Shown piece after piece: positions 16,865 to 23,525 of a stretch of DNA of 23,525 nt. The notes below the pieces were generated by a model that did no database searches, had not been told where the DNA came from, and saw only the letters and a program-made list of their open reading frames with translations. Location of the stretch: IMG/VR virus record IMGVR_UViG_3300006119_000067, positions 1 to 23,525 of that record. The stretch is one strand, 5' to 3'. The position numbers and the translations under genes are program-made. Origin of the DNA: a virus. Each line of letters begins with the position of its first letter. The first letter of the stretch is position 1.

Positions 16865-17592
16865 ATTTTATTGATTAAGTTTAAACTAAAGCTTGAATTA
16901 TCGTGTATTAAATAAGGATATGTATTAAATTTTGTTTTAATTAAGTTATTTTCTATGGAATAATAAGATTCATCTAATAGAGCTGTAGAAAAAAAATATT
17001 TGCAATTTTTATCAGCATTTAATTCTTTTATGGCTAAATTATAATATTGCCAAACTCCTTGATCATCCCAAAAATCTATATTAGAATTTAAACATAAATC
17101 TATTAAGTTTACTAAATAATTATAAAACACTTCTGTCTTAGAAATTATTGCTCCTGAATTAATGTAATTAAATTCTTTTTCTTCTAATGAAGTTTGTACC
17201 CAATTTCTTACAACTTCTAAATAAGGCCAACAGTTTTTTTCTGTAGAAATAATAAACTCTTCATTAGTAGATACAAAATCTTTCATCATCTCTATAAAGC
17301 TTCTACAAAATTTTGTATCATTATAATCTATATGACAAATATATTCATATTTAGTAAGTATATTTTTTTCTATAAAATCTTTAATTAAAAATATTTTTCC
17401 ATATACTAAATCTTTTCTTCCTGATAATCCTATGTTAAGATTATCTCTGTGCCAAGGATCAAATTCGTTTGAAAAATTAATATATATGTCTTCTAAATTT
17501 GCATCGCAGTTAAATCTAGATTTCAATTCTTCTTTAGAAGGAATATTGCAATTTAAACAATAGTATGTAGTAATTAAAGCGTAGTTTTTCAT
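16861..17592 (-). CDS. PLOD-like (collagen glucosyltransferase-type) glycosyltransferase, second copy
   Basis: A 243-residue GT-A-fold protein with the same motif order as the gene at 19047-19754. YICHIDYNDTKF (84-95) carries the acidic metal site, INSGAII (144-150) is the donor-binding loop, and DDQGVWQYY (176-184) and YLIHDN (227-232) close the active site. These are the landmarks of the glycosyltransferase domain of lysyl hydroxylase/PLOD proteins. That domain adds glucose to galactosyl-hydroxylysine in collagen. A phage enzyme need not use the same substrate. The sequence has diverged strongly from its paralogue, so different specificity is likely. It overlaps the FkbM gene by four bases upstream and the CmcI-like gene by four bases downstream. 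The exact sugar is unknown. Confidence 0.78.
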   Translation of the reverse strand: MKNYALITTYYCLNCNIPSKEELKSRFNCDANLEDIYINFSNEFDPWHRDNLNIGLSGRKDLVYGKIFLIKDFIEKNILTKYEYICHIDYNDTKFCRSFIEMMKDFVSTNEEFIISTEKNCWPYLEVVRNWVQTSLEEKEFNYINSGAIISKTEVFYNYLVNLIDLCLNSNIDFWDDQGVWQYYNLAIKELNADKNCKYFFSTALLDESYYSIENNLIKTKFNTYPYLIHDNSSFSLNLINKI

Positions 17593-18260
17593 TTTATGTT
17601 TCTTTTAAAATGATAATCACCATCTACATGATTATCACTAAATAAAGGAGTTACTAATTCAAAACCCATAGATTCTATAATTGGAATAGATTGATCTATT
17701 AAAATAGCTCCTTTATTATATTCTACTTTTTGCAACTCTACAATTAAATGCTCACAATATTTTAAAGTATCTTGCATACCCATTAAAATATCTATTTCAC
17801 AACCTTGAACATCTATTTTAACCAAATCAGGATACTGAAAATTTTTTTCTTTTACGCATTTATCTATGGTTTTGGTATTTACCAACCTTTCACTATCTTT
17901 ATTAAAATATATGTCTGTAAATGCTGACATTTCTTTATAGTAAGAATTTCCTCCAGGCTGTTCATTATTTTGATAAAAAATTAATTCTTTATCTTCAATA
18001 TCACTAAAAACACCAATACAATATTCTATATTATTTTCTTTATATAAAAATTCTACTGTATCCATTGCTTCAAAAGCATATATTTTAGAATTAGGCCAAA
18101 CTTTTTTTGCGGGTTTGTACCAATGTAAAACACAAGATCCTATATCATATATAACATTAGGATTAACATTAAATTCGTTTTTTAATTTGTATAAATAAGC
18201 TAAATGAGAATCAGGCAGCATATTTGACTTACTTAAATCTCGTAAAGATTCTTCTATCAT
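17589..18260 (-). CDS. FkbM family methyltransferase
   Basis: A 223-residue protein of the FkbM/Methyltransf_21 family. The SAM-binding motif is VIYDIGSC (36-43), the acidic second strand is IYAFEAMD (60-67), and the family's signature VKIDVQGCEIDILMGM lies at 147-162, followed by LIVELQ (172-177). FkbM enzymes O-methylate hydroxyl groups; in phage and bacterial glycan clusters they typically methylate sugars. It overlaps both neighbours by four bases (ATGA junctions), placing it firmly within the coupled block. Methylation could block further sugar addition or protect the glycan from host enzymes; this is inference. Confidence 0.9.
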   Translation of the reverse strand: MIEESLRDLSKSNMLPDSHLAYLYKLKNEFNVNPNVIYDIGSCVLHWYKPAKKVWPNSKIYAFEAMDTVEFLYKENNIEYCIGVFSDIEDKELIFYQNNEQPGGNSYYKEMSAFTDIYFNKDSERLVNTKTIDKCVKEKNFQYPDLVKIDVQGCEIDILMGMQDTLKYCEHLIVELQKVEYNKGAILIDQSIPIIESMGFELVTPLFSDNHVDGDYHFKRNIK

Positions 18261-19045
18261 TCATTATAAATTTTAAGAGATTTTTGCATATTACTTTTCC
18301 ATAAAAATACTTCAGTTAAATAATTAGGTTTAAAAAAATGACAAATAGAAAAATCTATAATAATTTTAATATTACAAAAATTTTCAAAAATAGATAATCC
18401 AACAGAAGTACTTATGGCTTTATGACGTCTATTTATTTTTTCATCTTCTTCTTTAAGAATATTTCCAAATTCTATAAGTTCATTTAAATAGTGCATCATT
18501 TTTTCTGATTTTTTAAATAAAAGGATGCTTTCTAAATAAACTTGTTTTTTTATTTCATTATTATAATTTGGTAATTTATTTTTTAAATACGAAATAATTC
18601 TTTCGTGTCCAAAAGTATAATTTCTTACATCTTTATTTTCATCGATCTCTGGTGTTCTTAGATGCCATTCGATATTAATCGTGTATCCAAGTCCCCAAGG
18701 AACTATCAAATCAAAATCTTTTGATCTTATTAAATCTTCAAACTTTTTAGAATCATATTTTTCTTCTCTAAAATCAAAAAGTCTAGCATCAGAATCCATA
18801 AAATATACTAGAGTTTCTTCTGTGTTTTCAAAAATATATTTTATGAGTTCAAATCGACTATAATCGGTCCATTCTTTGTCGGTTTTAACTAAAAAAACGT
18901 TATCAAAACAATAATAATCTAAATCTATATCCATGTTAGTTAACACATAAACTTTTTCATTTATGTTTCTAAAATCATTTAATAAATGCATTAAATTAGA
19001 TTTAATTCTATCATCAGTACTAATTGCAAGAGTTGCGAATACCAT
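18257..19045 (-). CDS. Putative GT-A-type glycosyltransferase (262 aa)
   Basis: I chose the ATG at 19045, giving 262 residues. The frame also has an ATG at 19099, but that would overlap the upstream gene by more than 50 bases. The start at 19045 lies one base after that gene's stop and leads straight into the beta-strand typical of a glycosyltransferase N-terminus (MVFATLAISTDDR). LVYFMDSDARLFDF (79-92) is a DxD-type metal and donor site. Later landmarks are DLIVPWGLGY (112-121), a basic EEDEKINRRHKAISTSV stretch (199-215), and ICHFFKPNY (234-242), whose His could complete the metal site. I cannot place it in a named family with confidence. Context supports glycan synthesis. It overlaps the FkbM gene by four bases. 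Confidence 0.7.
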   Translation of the reverse strand: MVFATLAISTDDRIKSNLMHLLNDFRNINEKVYVLTNMDIDLDYYCFDNVFLVKTDKEWTDYSRFELIKYIFENTEETLVYFMDSDARLFDFREEKYDSKKFEDLIRSKDFDLIVPWGLGYTINIEWHLRTPEIDENKDVRNYTFGHERIISYLKNKLPNYNNEIKKQVYLESILLFKKSEKMMHYLNELIEFGNILKEEDEKINRRHKAISTSVGLSIFENFCNIKIIIDFSICHFFKPNYLTEVFLWKSNMQKSLKIYNE

Positions 19046-19046
19046 T

Positions 19047-19754
19047 TTAAACCAAATTAAATTTTTGTATAAATCTAGGACTTCCCCAATTCCATCCATT
19101 ATCGTGTAAAAATATAGGAAATTTATATCCTATATAATCATTATGATCTCTAGAATATGTATTAAAAAATAATCTATATTCTTTATCTAAAACTATCTGT
19201 GGTAAATTTTTACTTAAATAATGAAAAATAAAAATTCCCTGATCTCCACCAAAAGATTTTAAATTTTTAGAAAGAACATTATTAATTAAACTATCTAAAA
19301 AATCTATATAATTTTTTTTACTAGTTATAAAAAGTCCTGAATTTAAAAAATGAAGATTTTTTATTTCTTCTGAAGAATACTCTAGTCCTCCCCAATCTCC
19401 CATACTCGATGGATATCTATTAATTTCTGAAGATACTAATACGCTATCTGGAATTTCTAATGATTGTACATTTCCTAAGCAAACGACATCATTCGCATCT
19501 GCAACTATAAAACAATCTGTATCAAAAAATTTAATTTTTTCTTTTGTTAAAAAAAGTTTATACAGAATATATTCGTATTGATAATCAAATCTTAATTTAA
19601 ATTCTTGTTCTAACTCTAAATATTCATTTCTATTATAATGTATATGTAAAAAATGCTCTTTATCATTTTGTTTTATAAAAGATCTATATAAAAAAGTATT
19701 TTCTATATTATAAGAATTTTCATAAGACCACGTTATTGTCAATAATTTTACCAT
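19047..19754 (-). CDS. PLOD-like (collagen glucosyltransferase-type) glycosyltransferase, first copy
   Basis: A 235-residue GT-A-fold enzyme. Its motifs follow the PLOD glycosyltransferase domain in order: CFIVADANDVVCLG (81-94) with an acidic metal-binding DAND, LHFLNSGLFI (134-143), FGGDQGIFIF (168-177) and PIFLHDNGWNW (213-223). In animals and in mimivirus L230 this domain acts on galactosyl-hydroxylysine in collagen-like proteins. Bacterial and phage relatives exist, but most are uncharacterised. It overlaps the GT25-like gene by seven bases (19748-19754), so the pair is probably coupled. The pairing is suggestive because GT25 and PLOD enzymes act in sequence on collagen. The donor sugar cannot be read from sequence. 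Confidence 0.8.
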   Translation of the reverse strand: MVKLLTITWSYENSYNIENTFLYRSFIKQNDKEHFLHIHYNRNEYLELEQEFKLRFDYQYEYILYKLFLTKEKIKFFDTDCFIVADANDVVCLGNVQSLEIPDSVLVSSEINRYPSSMGDWGGLEYSSEEIKNLHFLNSGLFITSKKNYIDFLDSLINNVLSKNLKSFGGDQGIFIFHYLSKNLPQIVLDKEYRLFFNTYSRDHNDYIGYKFPIFLHDNGWNWGSPRFIQKFNLV

Positions 19755-20455
19755 ACTTTAGATTTTGGATGATGCATAGGTATCCAATCTTCTAAATTAG
19801 TTTCATGAAGCCAAAGATCAGAATAAGAATTATATTGAGTTGTAAAACACGTATTGTAACATAAACATTTATATTCAGTTTTAAAAAAATCTAACGGCTG
19901 ATCTTTTTCGTAAAATTCATTTCCAAAAGGATCTTTTGCTATATCATATCCGTAAGCAAAAAGACATAAAAGTTCATCAGGATTTAAACTATTCCAATCA
20001 TGTTTAAAATTATCTAATATATCTTTTGCCATTTTTCTTTTTATAATATAAGATTGTGCATAACTAGGAGAAGATACTTGATAACAATTATTTTTATAAA
20101 ATACGGGTGGTTTTCTATTAACACACCCTAACCAAAATAAATCCCAATCTACGGAATATATATCATCAAATATTTTAGCAGTATTATCTTTTAATTCAGG
20201 TAAAAACATGCAATCATCTTCAAGTATTAAAAGAGTTTCGTTATCTGTGCTTAAAAAATTTTCATATATATCAAAAGTAGTGTTGATTAAATTAAGTTGA
20301 GGAGTATCTGTATCAGATCTTGCAGAAAATCTTTCTACATTTTTTATGTCGTATTCTTTTAAATTAGCTAATAATTTTTCTTTTCTATCTTCTCTTCTAT
20401 CTAAATTGATAAAAAATCCTATATCTGATATTTTAACGTCTCCTATTGTTACCAT
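19748..20455 (-). CDS. GT25-like glycosyltransferase
   Basis: A 235-residue protein of the GT25 type (PF01755, LPS and collagen galactosyltransferase family). The N-terminal signature FFINLDRREDRKEKLLANL is at residues 14-32, and ETLLILEDDCMF (73-84) contains the acidic ILEDD site. SSPSYAQSYIIKRKMAKDIL (128-147) matches the usual segment after it, where Ser/Tyr-rich residues precede a helix. The C-terminal third carries several His and Trp residues (LWLHETNLEDWIPMHH). GT25 members add galactose to LPS in bacteria and to hydroxylysine in collagen. It starts three bases after the stop of the second GlcNAc-transferase-like gene and overlaps the PLOD-like gene. The acceptor is unknown; a phage tail or fibre protein is my inference. 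Confidence 0.85.
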   Translation of the reverse strand: MVTIGDVKISDIGFFINLDRREDRKEKLLANLKEYDIKNVERFSARSDTDTPQLNLINTTFDIYENFLSTDNETLLILEDDCMFLPELKDNTAKIFDDIYSVDWDLFWLGCVNRKPPVFYKNNCYQVSSPSYAQSYIIKRKMAKDILDNFKHDWNSLNPDELLCLFAYGYDIAKDPFGNEFYEKDQPLDFFKTEYKCLCYNTCFTTQYNSYSDLWLHETNLEDWIPMHHPKSKVW

Positions 20456-20458
20456 AAA

Positions 20459-21724
20459 TTATAAAATTTTTTCTATTCTTTCACACCAACCTATTTCTTC
20501 ATTATAAGCCCAATAAACAACTCTAGATGGAATTTTATGAGTCAAGAAAAATTCTTCGTAATGAATGTTATTTCCTTGATTAAAATAATTTAATCTTCCA
20601 TCGTCTATAAATCTTGTGCTTAAAGAATTTCCATTTTCGTCATCAAAAGCGACTAAAACAAATTTATAGTCATTTCTTGCGAATGAACTTTTATCTATAT
20701 TAACTAAATGATAAAAAGATTCCATGAAAGACGCTTCCCATAATTCATCATTTTGTATTAGTGGATTGGGTGGGTACTTATTATCTACAGTGTATTTTTG
20801 AACCGCTTTAGTTTTAAAATTAACTCCTGCGTATTTTTCGTAATCCCGTAAAGTTCTTACAGTTCCAAGATCATAACCAGTCAAATCAATTTCTGGGTCT
20901 TCTTCGACTCTAAATAAACATCTAATTTTTTTTCTTGCATAGTCCTGCTTTCTATTAAAATCTATATTATTTTTTGAGTCATCATCCCATTTTAAAATAC
21001 CTGATCTTTCTTCCCTCATTGTTGAATGCCAAATTATCATTTTATGTGGATGAAAAAAGTCGTATCCATGAGTATAAGATCTAACAGTTAAATTAATCTC
21101 TTCTCCACTAAAATAAATGTCAGGGTCGTGTCTTATTTCCCTTGCCCATTCTGATCTTGCAAAACAGAAGTGTCCAGATAAAAATCTGCTCATCGGTGGC
21201 TTTGTCATAGTTTCCCAACCTTCCAATAAAGCTGGTCTAATGAATATTGTACCATGCGGGTAGAAGCATGCGAATTGTTGCTGCCAGGGTACTGTGGCGC
21301 GTCCATCTGGATCGTCAAATGGAGTGTACAGAGGTAAATAAGCCGCTAGAATTGGTTTGTATCCATCAGCTTCTAATGAATTATGCATATCGATTAAGGT
21401 TTCATCCCAATCTTCTGCAAATCTGTGATGAGAATCTAACTGTAAAATATAATCTTGGTCTGTTAATAAATTTTCATTTATTTGAGCCCTTGCCCATGGT
21501 AAACCTTTGGCTTCTGTATACAAAACTTCCATAATGTGAAATCTTTCGTCGTCTTCGAATCTTGATGTGTCATCAAATCCATCTTCAGGATGATATTGTC
21601 TACATATTCCAAAATGTATTCTTTCTGGATATTTTGCTTTTATTAATGCATCTTCTATAGTTGGAATTAACTCTGGATCGCGATACGATGGAAGATGAAC
21701 TAGTATTGTTTCTAATTTATTCAT
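20459..21724 (-). CDS. GlcNAc-transferase family protein (PF11397), second tandem copy
   Basis: A 421-residue protein clearly paralogous to its upstream neighbour. VHLPSYRDPELIPTIEDALI (9-28) opens the nucleotide-sugar fold. ILQLDSHHRF (93-102) is the metal site, FLSGHFCFAR (181-190) and YFSGEE (204-209) follow, and IIWHSTMREER is at 230-240. This order defines the 'Glycosyltransferase (GlcNAc)' family, which includes the Skp1 hydroxyproline GlcNAc-transferase of Dictyostelium (GT60). Residues ~340-421 form a second domain shared with the neighbour, perhaps for substrate binding. Its first bases overlap the upstream stop (ATGAATAA, eight bases). Divergence between the two copies suggests different acceptors or donors. 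Confidence 0.88.
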   Translation of the reverse strand: MNKLETILVHLPSYRDPELIPTIEDALIKAKYPERIHFGICRQYHPEDGFDDTSRFEDDERFHIMEVLYTEAKGLPWARAQINENLLTDQDYILQLDSHHRFAEDWDETLIDMHNSLEADGYKPILAAYLPLYTPFDDPDGRATVPWQQQFACFYPHGTIFIRPALLEGWETMTKPPMSRFLSGHFCFARSEWAREIRHDPDIYFSGEEINLTVRSYTHGYDFFHPHKMIIWHSTMREERSGILKWDDDSKNNIDFNRKQDYARKKIRCLFRVEEDPEIDLTGYDLGTVRTLRDYEKYAGVNFKTKAVQKYTVDNKYPPNPLIQNDELWEASFMESFYHLVNIDKSSFARNDYKFVLVAFDDENGNSLSTRFIDDGRLNYFNQGNNIHYEEFFLTHKIPSRVVYWAYNEEIGWCERIEKIL

Positions 21725-22973
21725 AGGTTATAACTTGTTGTATTACGTCCATCCATCCTTTTGATTCACTGTGCGGCCAAACTCTCCAACTGTGTGGAGC
21801 TTTTGTATCTTCATAATCCCTCCAAATGTGTATAAATTGATCCTCAGGAATTTCTTCCATCAATCTTTTAATTTCATCTTTATCACAATCTTGCCTGTAT
21901 AGATCGTTTCCATTTTCGTCCAATGTTGCGACTGCAAATGTATTATAATCAGTTTCTGTTAAACTTCCTTTATAAACGTCTATACAAATTTTTTGTTTAC
22001 TGCACAAACCTTCTTCATAATCTCCAATAGTTGGAGGTGGTTTGTGAGTTAGTGTGTGCTTGTGGATCTGTCTTGTTTTAAATTTTAGACCTGCGTATTT
22101 TTCGTAATCCTCTAAAGTTCTATTAGGACCAAATACGTAAGGTTGTAAAGTCTTTCTAGTACATGGACCACATCCAGGATCCATTTCAAATAATTTTCTA
22201 AAACGACTATAAGATTTATTGTCTTTTTCTGCCCATTCTGAATTGTCATCCCAATGTTTTTTCTTTCCTTCGCGTGTGTATTCATGCCAAGCGTAAACTT
22301 TATGCGGATTGAATAAATCGTATCCATAAGTGTATGCTCTAGCAGCTAAAGAAGTTTCTTCTCCGTGAAAATAAAAGTTAGGGTCGTAAGGAACTTCTTC
22401 TACAAATTTTCCAATCGTGAATATAAAATGCGCAGACAAAAATCTAGATAAAACAGGCTCTTTTAAATCTCTCCAACCATCCAAACCTTGAGGTCTTAAA
22501 AAAACAGCGCCCTGTGGCATAAATCTATCTATGTTAAGCATCCACACATCTTGAATTCTATCTTCAGGATCTTTATCTGGAAAATATGATGGTAAATAGG
22601 TTGATAGAATTGGTTTGTAATGACCTTTACACTGAAGATAGTGGATCATATCAATTAATTCCGTATCCCAGTGTTTAATAAATCTGTGATGGGAATCTAA
22701 TTGAAAATAATAATCCTCTCCTTTATAGTCTTGCTGTATTAAATTTCTTGCCCAACAAACTCCTTCGGAATCTTCGTAATTAATGTCTGTAATTCTAAAT
22801 CTAGGATCATCTTTAAATTCTTTTAAAGTATCCCATTCGTCTTCAGATGAATGTTGCCAACCAATGGCGAATATTAAATTTTCAGGATATTTAGCGTTTG
22901 CTATGCAGTCCTTTATTGTAGGTAATAATTCAGGATCTCTGTAGCTCGCTATAGAAATAAATATTTTACTCAT
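21717..22973 (-). CDS. GlcNAc-transferase family protein (PF11397), first tandem copy
   Basis: A 418-residue enzyme of the 'Glycosyltransferase (GlcNAc)' family. IFISIASYRDPELLPTIKDC (4-23) is almost diagnostic. YYFQLDSHHRF (88-98) holds the DxH metal site, with FLSAHFIF (178-185), YFHGEE (201-206) and YAWHEYTREG (227-236) following. Family members transfer GlcNAc from UDP-GlcNAc to hydroxyls, including hydroxyproline of the protein Skp1. A C-terminal domain (~320-418) is shared with the next gene. This is the first gene of the nine-gene glycan block, and two ATATTTAT elements lie 17 and 35 nt upstream of its ATG, the likely promoters of the block. No Shine-Dalgarno sequence is present. Confidence 0.9.
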   Translation of the reverse strand: MSKIFISIASYRDPELLPTIKDCIANAKYPENLIFAIGWQHSSEDEWDTLKEFKDDPRFRITDINYEDSEGVCWARNLIQQDYKGEDYYFQLDSHHRFIKHWDTELIDMIHYLQCKGHYKPILSTYLPSYFPDKDPEDRIQDVWMLNIDRFMPQGAVFLRPQGLDGWRDLKEPVLSRFLSAHFIFTIGKFVEEVPYDPNFYFHGEETSLAARAYTYGYDLFNPHKVYAWHEYTREGKKKHWDDNSEWAEKDNKSYSRFRKLFEMDPGCGPCTRKTLQPYVFGPNRTLEDYEKYAGLKFKTRQIHKHTLTHKPPPTIGDYEEGLCSKQKICIDVYKGSLTETDYNTFAVATLDENGNDLYRQDCDKDEIKRLMEEIPEDQFIHIWRDYEDTKAPHSWRVWPHSESKGWMDVIQQVITYE

Positions 22974-22990
22974 AACAGTTTAATATATCT

Positions 22991-22998
22991 ATAAATAT
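22991..22998 (-). promoter_or_regulatory. ATATTTAT late-promoter-like element 2 (upstream of glycan block)
   Basis: The coding strand reads TAGATATTTATAGATA, ending 17 nt before the ATG at 22973. It is the nearer of two tandem copies and the likely start point for the nine-gene block. Confidence 0.6.
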
Positions 22999-23008
22999 CT
23001 ATACTTTA

Positions 23009-23016
23009 ATAAATAT
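23009..23016 (-). promoter_or_regulatory. ATATTTAT late-promoter-like element 1 (upstream of glycan block)
   Basis: The coding strand reads AAGATATTTATTAAAG around this octamer, 35 nt before the ATG at 22973. The 10-bp word ataaatatct is repeated at 22991, so two elements stand in tandem. Confidence 0.5.
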
Positions 23017-23027
23017 CTTATAGGTAT

Positions 23028-23525
23028 TTAAATTAATCCAAATCTCGATTTTTGTGCATTATAATTTTGTACTACTTCTGTTTGAGATAGTGCTCTGTTA
23101 TATATTTGAACAGGTCCCATTAGACCAGGAAAAAATAAAGTATTTGCTGATGTAGTGTCTGTTTTAGCTCCTAATAATAGTCCTGTATCTCCTGAGTTTG
23201 ATGGAGTAAGGTGGCCAGGTTGTTGACCATGCGCTATAGGCACTCCATTATAATAGCATTGAAAAGTTACTAATGTATCATAAGTCCATCCTATATAAAC
23301 CCATTGATTACATGGAACTCCATTGGTAAGATAGGTTCCAGCTGTACTAGCGTATAAAGGACCTCCAGTAAATCCCCAGTTTGTGTTAGCATTACAAGTT
23401 CCTCCAAATTGAAAAAAACTTGTAGAAGCAGCATAATCTCCAGTATAAAGAAGGTTACACCAATCCACTCCATCAGGATCGTTGTAATTAACCAATCTAG
23501 TATCATATAAAGACTGACTATATGA
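23028..23525 (-). CDS. LamG/jelly-roll domain virion protein, partial (N-terminus beyond right edge)
   Basis: The frame is open to the window edge, so only the last 165 residues are visible. They form most of a LamG/concanavalin-like jelly-roll: CNQWVYIGWTYD, FQCYYNGVPIAHG, GLLLGAKTD and the closing signature GLMGPVQIYNRALSQTEVVQ. The ending YNRALSxxEVxQNYNA is typical of Laminin_G_3-type domains in phage structural proteins. Such domains bind glycans or decorate fibres, necks or capsids. An in-frame TTG at 23495 is not the start, because coding sequence continues upstream of it. Its stop lies just before the promoters of the glycan-synthesis block, so the protein is a natural candidate partner or target. 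Which virion part it belongs to cannot be decided here. Confidence 0.8.
   Translation of the reverse strand, partial: SYSQSLYDTRLVNYNDPDGVDWCNLLYTGDYAASTSFFQFGGTCNANTNWGFTGGPLYASTAGTYLTNGVPCNQWVYIGWTYDTLVTFQCYYNGVPIAHGQQPGHLTPSNSGDTGLLLGAKTDTTSANTLFFPGLMGPVQIYNRALSQTEVVQNYNAQKSRFGLI

Noticed and set aside
19046-19099. Longer N-terminus for the 262-residue glycosyltransferase
   Set aside because: The extra 18 residues lie inside the end of the upstream gene. The ATG at 19045, one base after that gene's stop, matches the tight packing of the block and begins directly at the first strand of the fold.
22112-22327. Second minus-strand frame inside the first GlcNAc-transferase gene
   Set aside because: It overlaps the catalytic region of a conserved enzyme in another frame and has no recognisable motif.
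13856-22973. Bacterial O-antigen or capsule locus, meaning a bacterial contig or prophage boundary
   Set aside because: No flippase, polymerase, chain-length or nucleotide-sugar genes are present, and the block is flanked on both sides by phage-type structural genes with the same promoter element and composition.
23493-23495. TTG as start of the LamG gene
   Set aside because: The frame continues upstream without a stop to the window edge and encodes plausible sequence, so the gene is cut by the window and not started here.

Overview
The window looks like part of the late structural region of a large contractile-tailed (T4-like) phage. All genes lie on the minus strand and are read from right to left. 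They include a T4 gp18-type tail sheath, a gp19-type tail tube, a T4_baseplate (gp26-like) protein, a tape measure, a LysM baseplate protein and a very large hub-like protein that runs off the left edge. The DNA is strongly AT-rich. Almost no start codon has a Shine-Dalgarno sequence and leaders are A/T-rich. This is known for Bacteroidetes and their phages, so a marine or freshwater Bacteroidetes host is my inference. The sequence alone does not prove it, and an AT-rich host such as a SAR11 relative remains possible.

Layout in transcription order. (1) 23525-23028: the C-terminal end of a LamG/jelly-roll protein, probably a virion adhesion or decoration protein. (2) 22973-13856: nine tightly packed, mostly overlapping genes for glycan synthesis. 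They comprise two tandem GlcNAc-transferase (PF11397-type) paralogues, a GT25-like enzyme, two PLOD/collagen-glucosyltransferase-like enzymes, a further GT-A-type protein, an FkbM methyltransferase, a CmcI-like methyltransferase, and a 796-residue fusion of methyltransferase, HtrL/YibB and GT2-like domains. (3) 13798-10225: a small coiled-coil protein, tail sheath, a lysine-rich protein of unknown function with an in-frame duplication at its 3' end, and tail tube. (4) 10144-9383: a free-standing HNH homing endonuclease. (5) 9342-1: baseplate/chaperone-like genes, tape measure, a baseplate protein, the LysM protein and the giant hub-like protein.

The genes plausibly work together as a tail assembly line with an embedded virion-glycosylation module. 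The glycan genes sit inside the tail operon, so they are expected to be expressed with the structural proteins and may decorate tail or fibre proteins.

Two regulatory observations stand out. An octamer reading ATATTTAT on the coding strand occurs eight times. I found it only in intergenic gaps, 15-35 nt upstream of starts, so it is probably the phage's late promoter element. One copy lies in the loop of a 10-bp hairpin whose 3' arm is the endonuclease gene's AGGAGG ribosome binding site. This is the same arrangement T4 uses to silence read-through transcripts while allowing late ones to be translated. No RNA genes, CRISPR arrays, integrase or attachment sites were seen, and no gene-free stretch exceeds about 80 bases.
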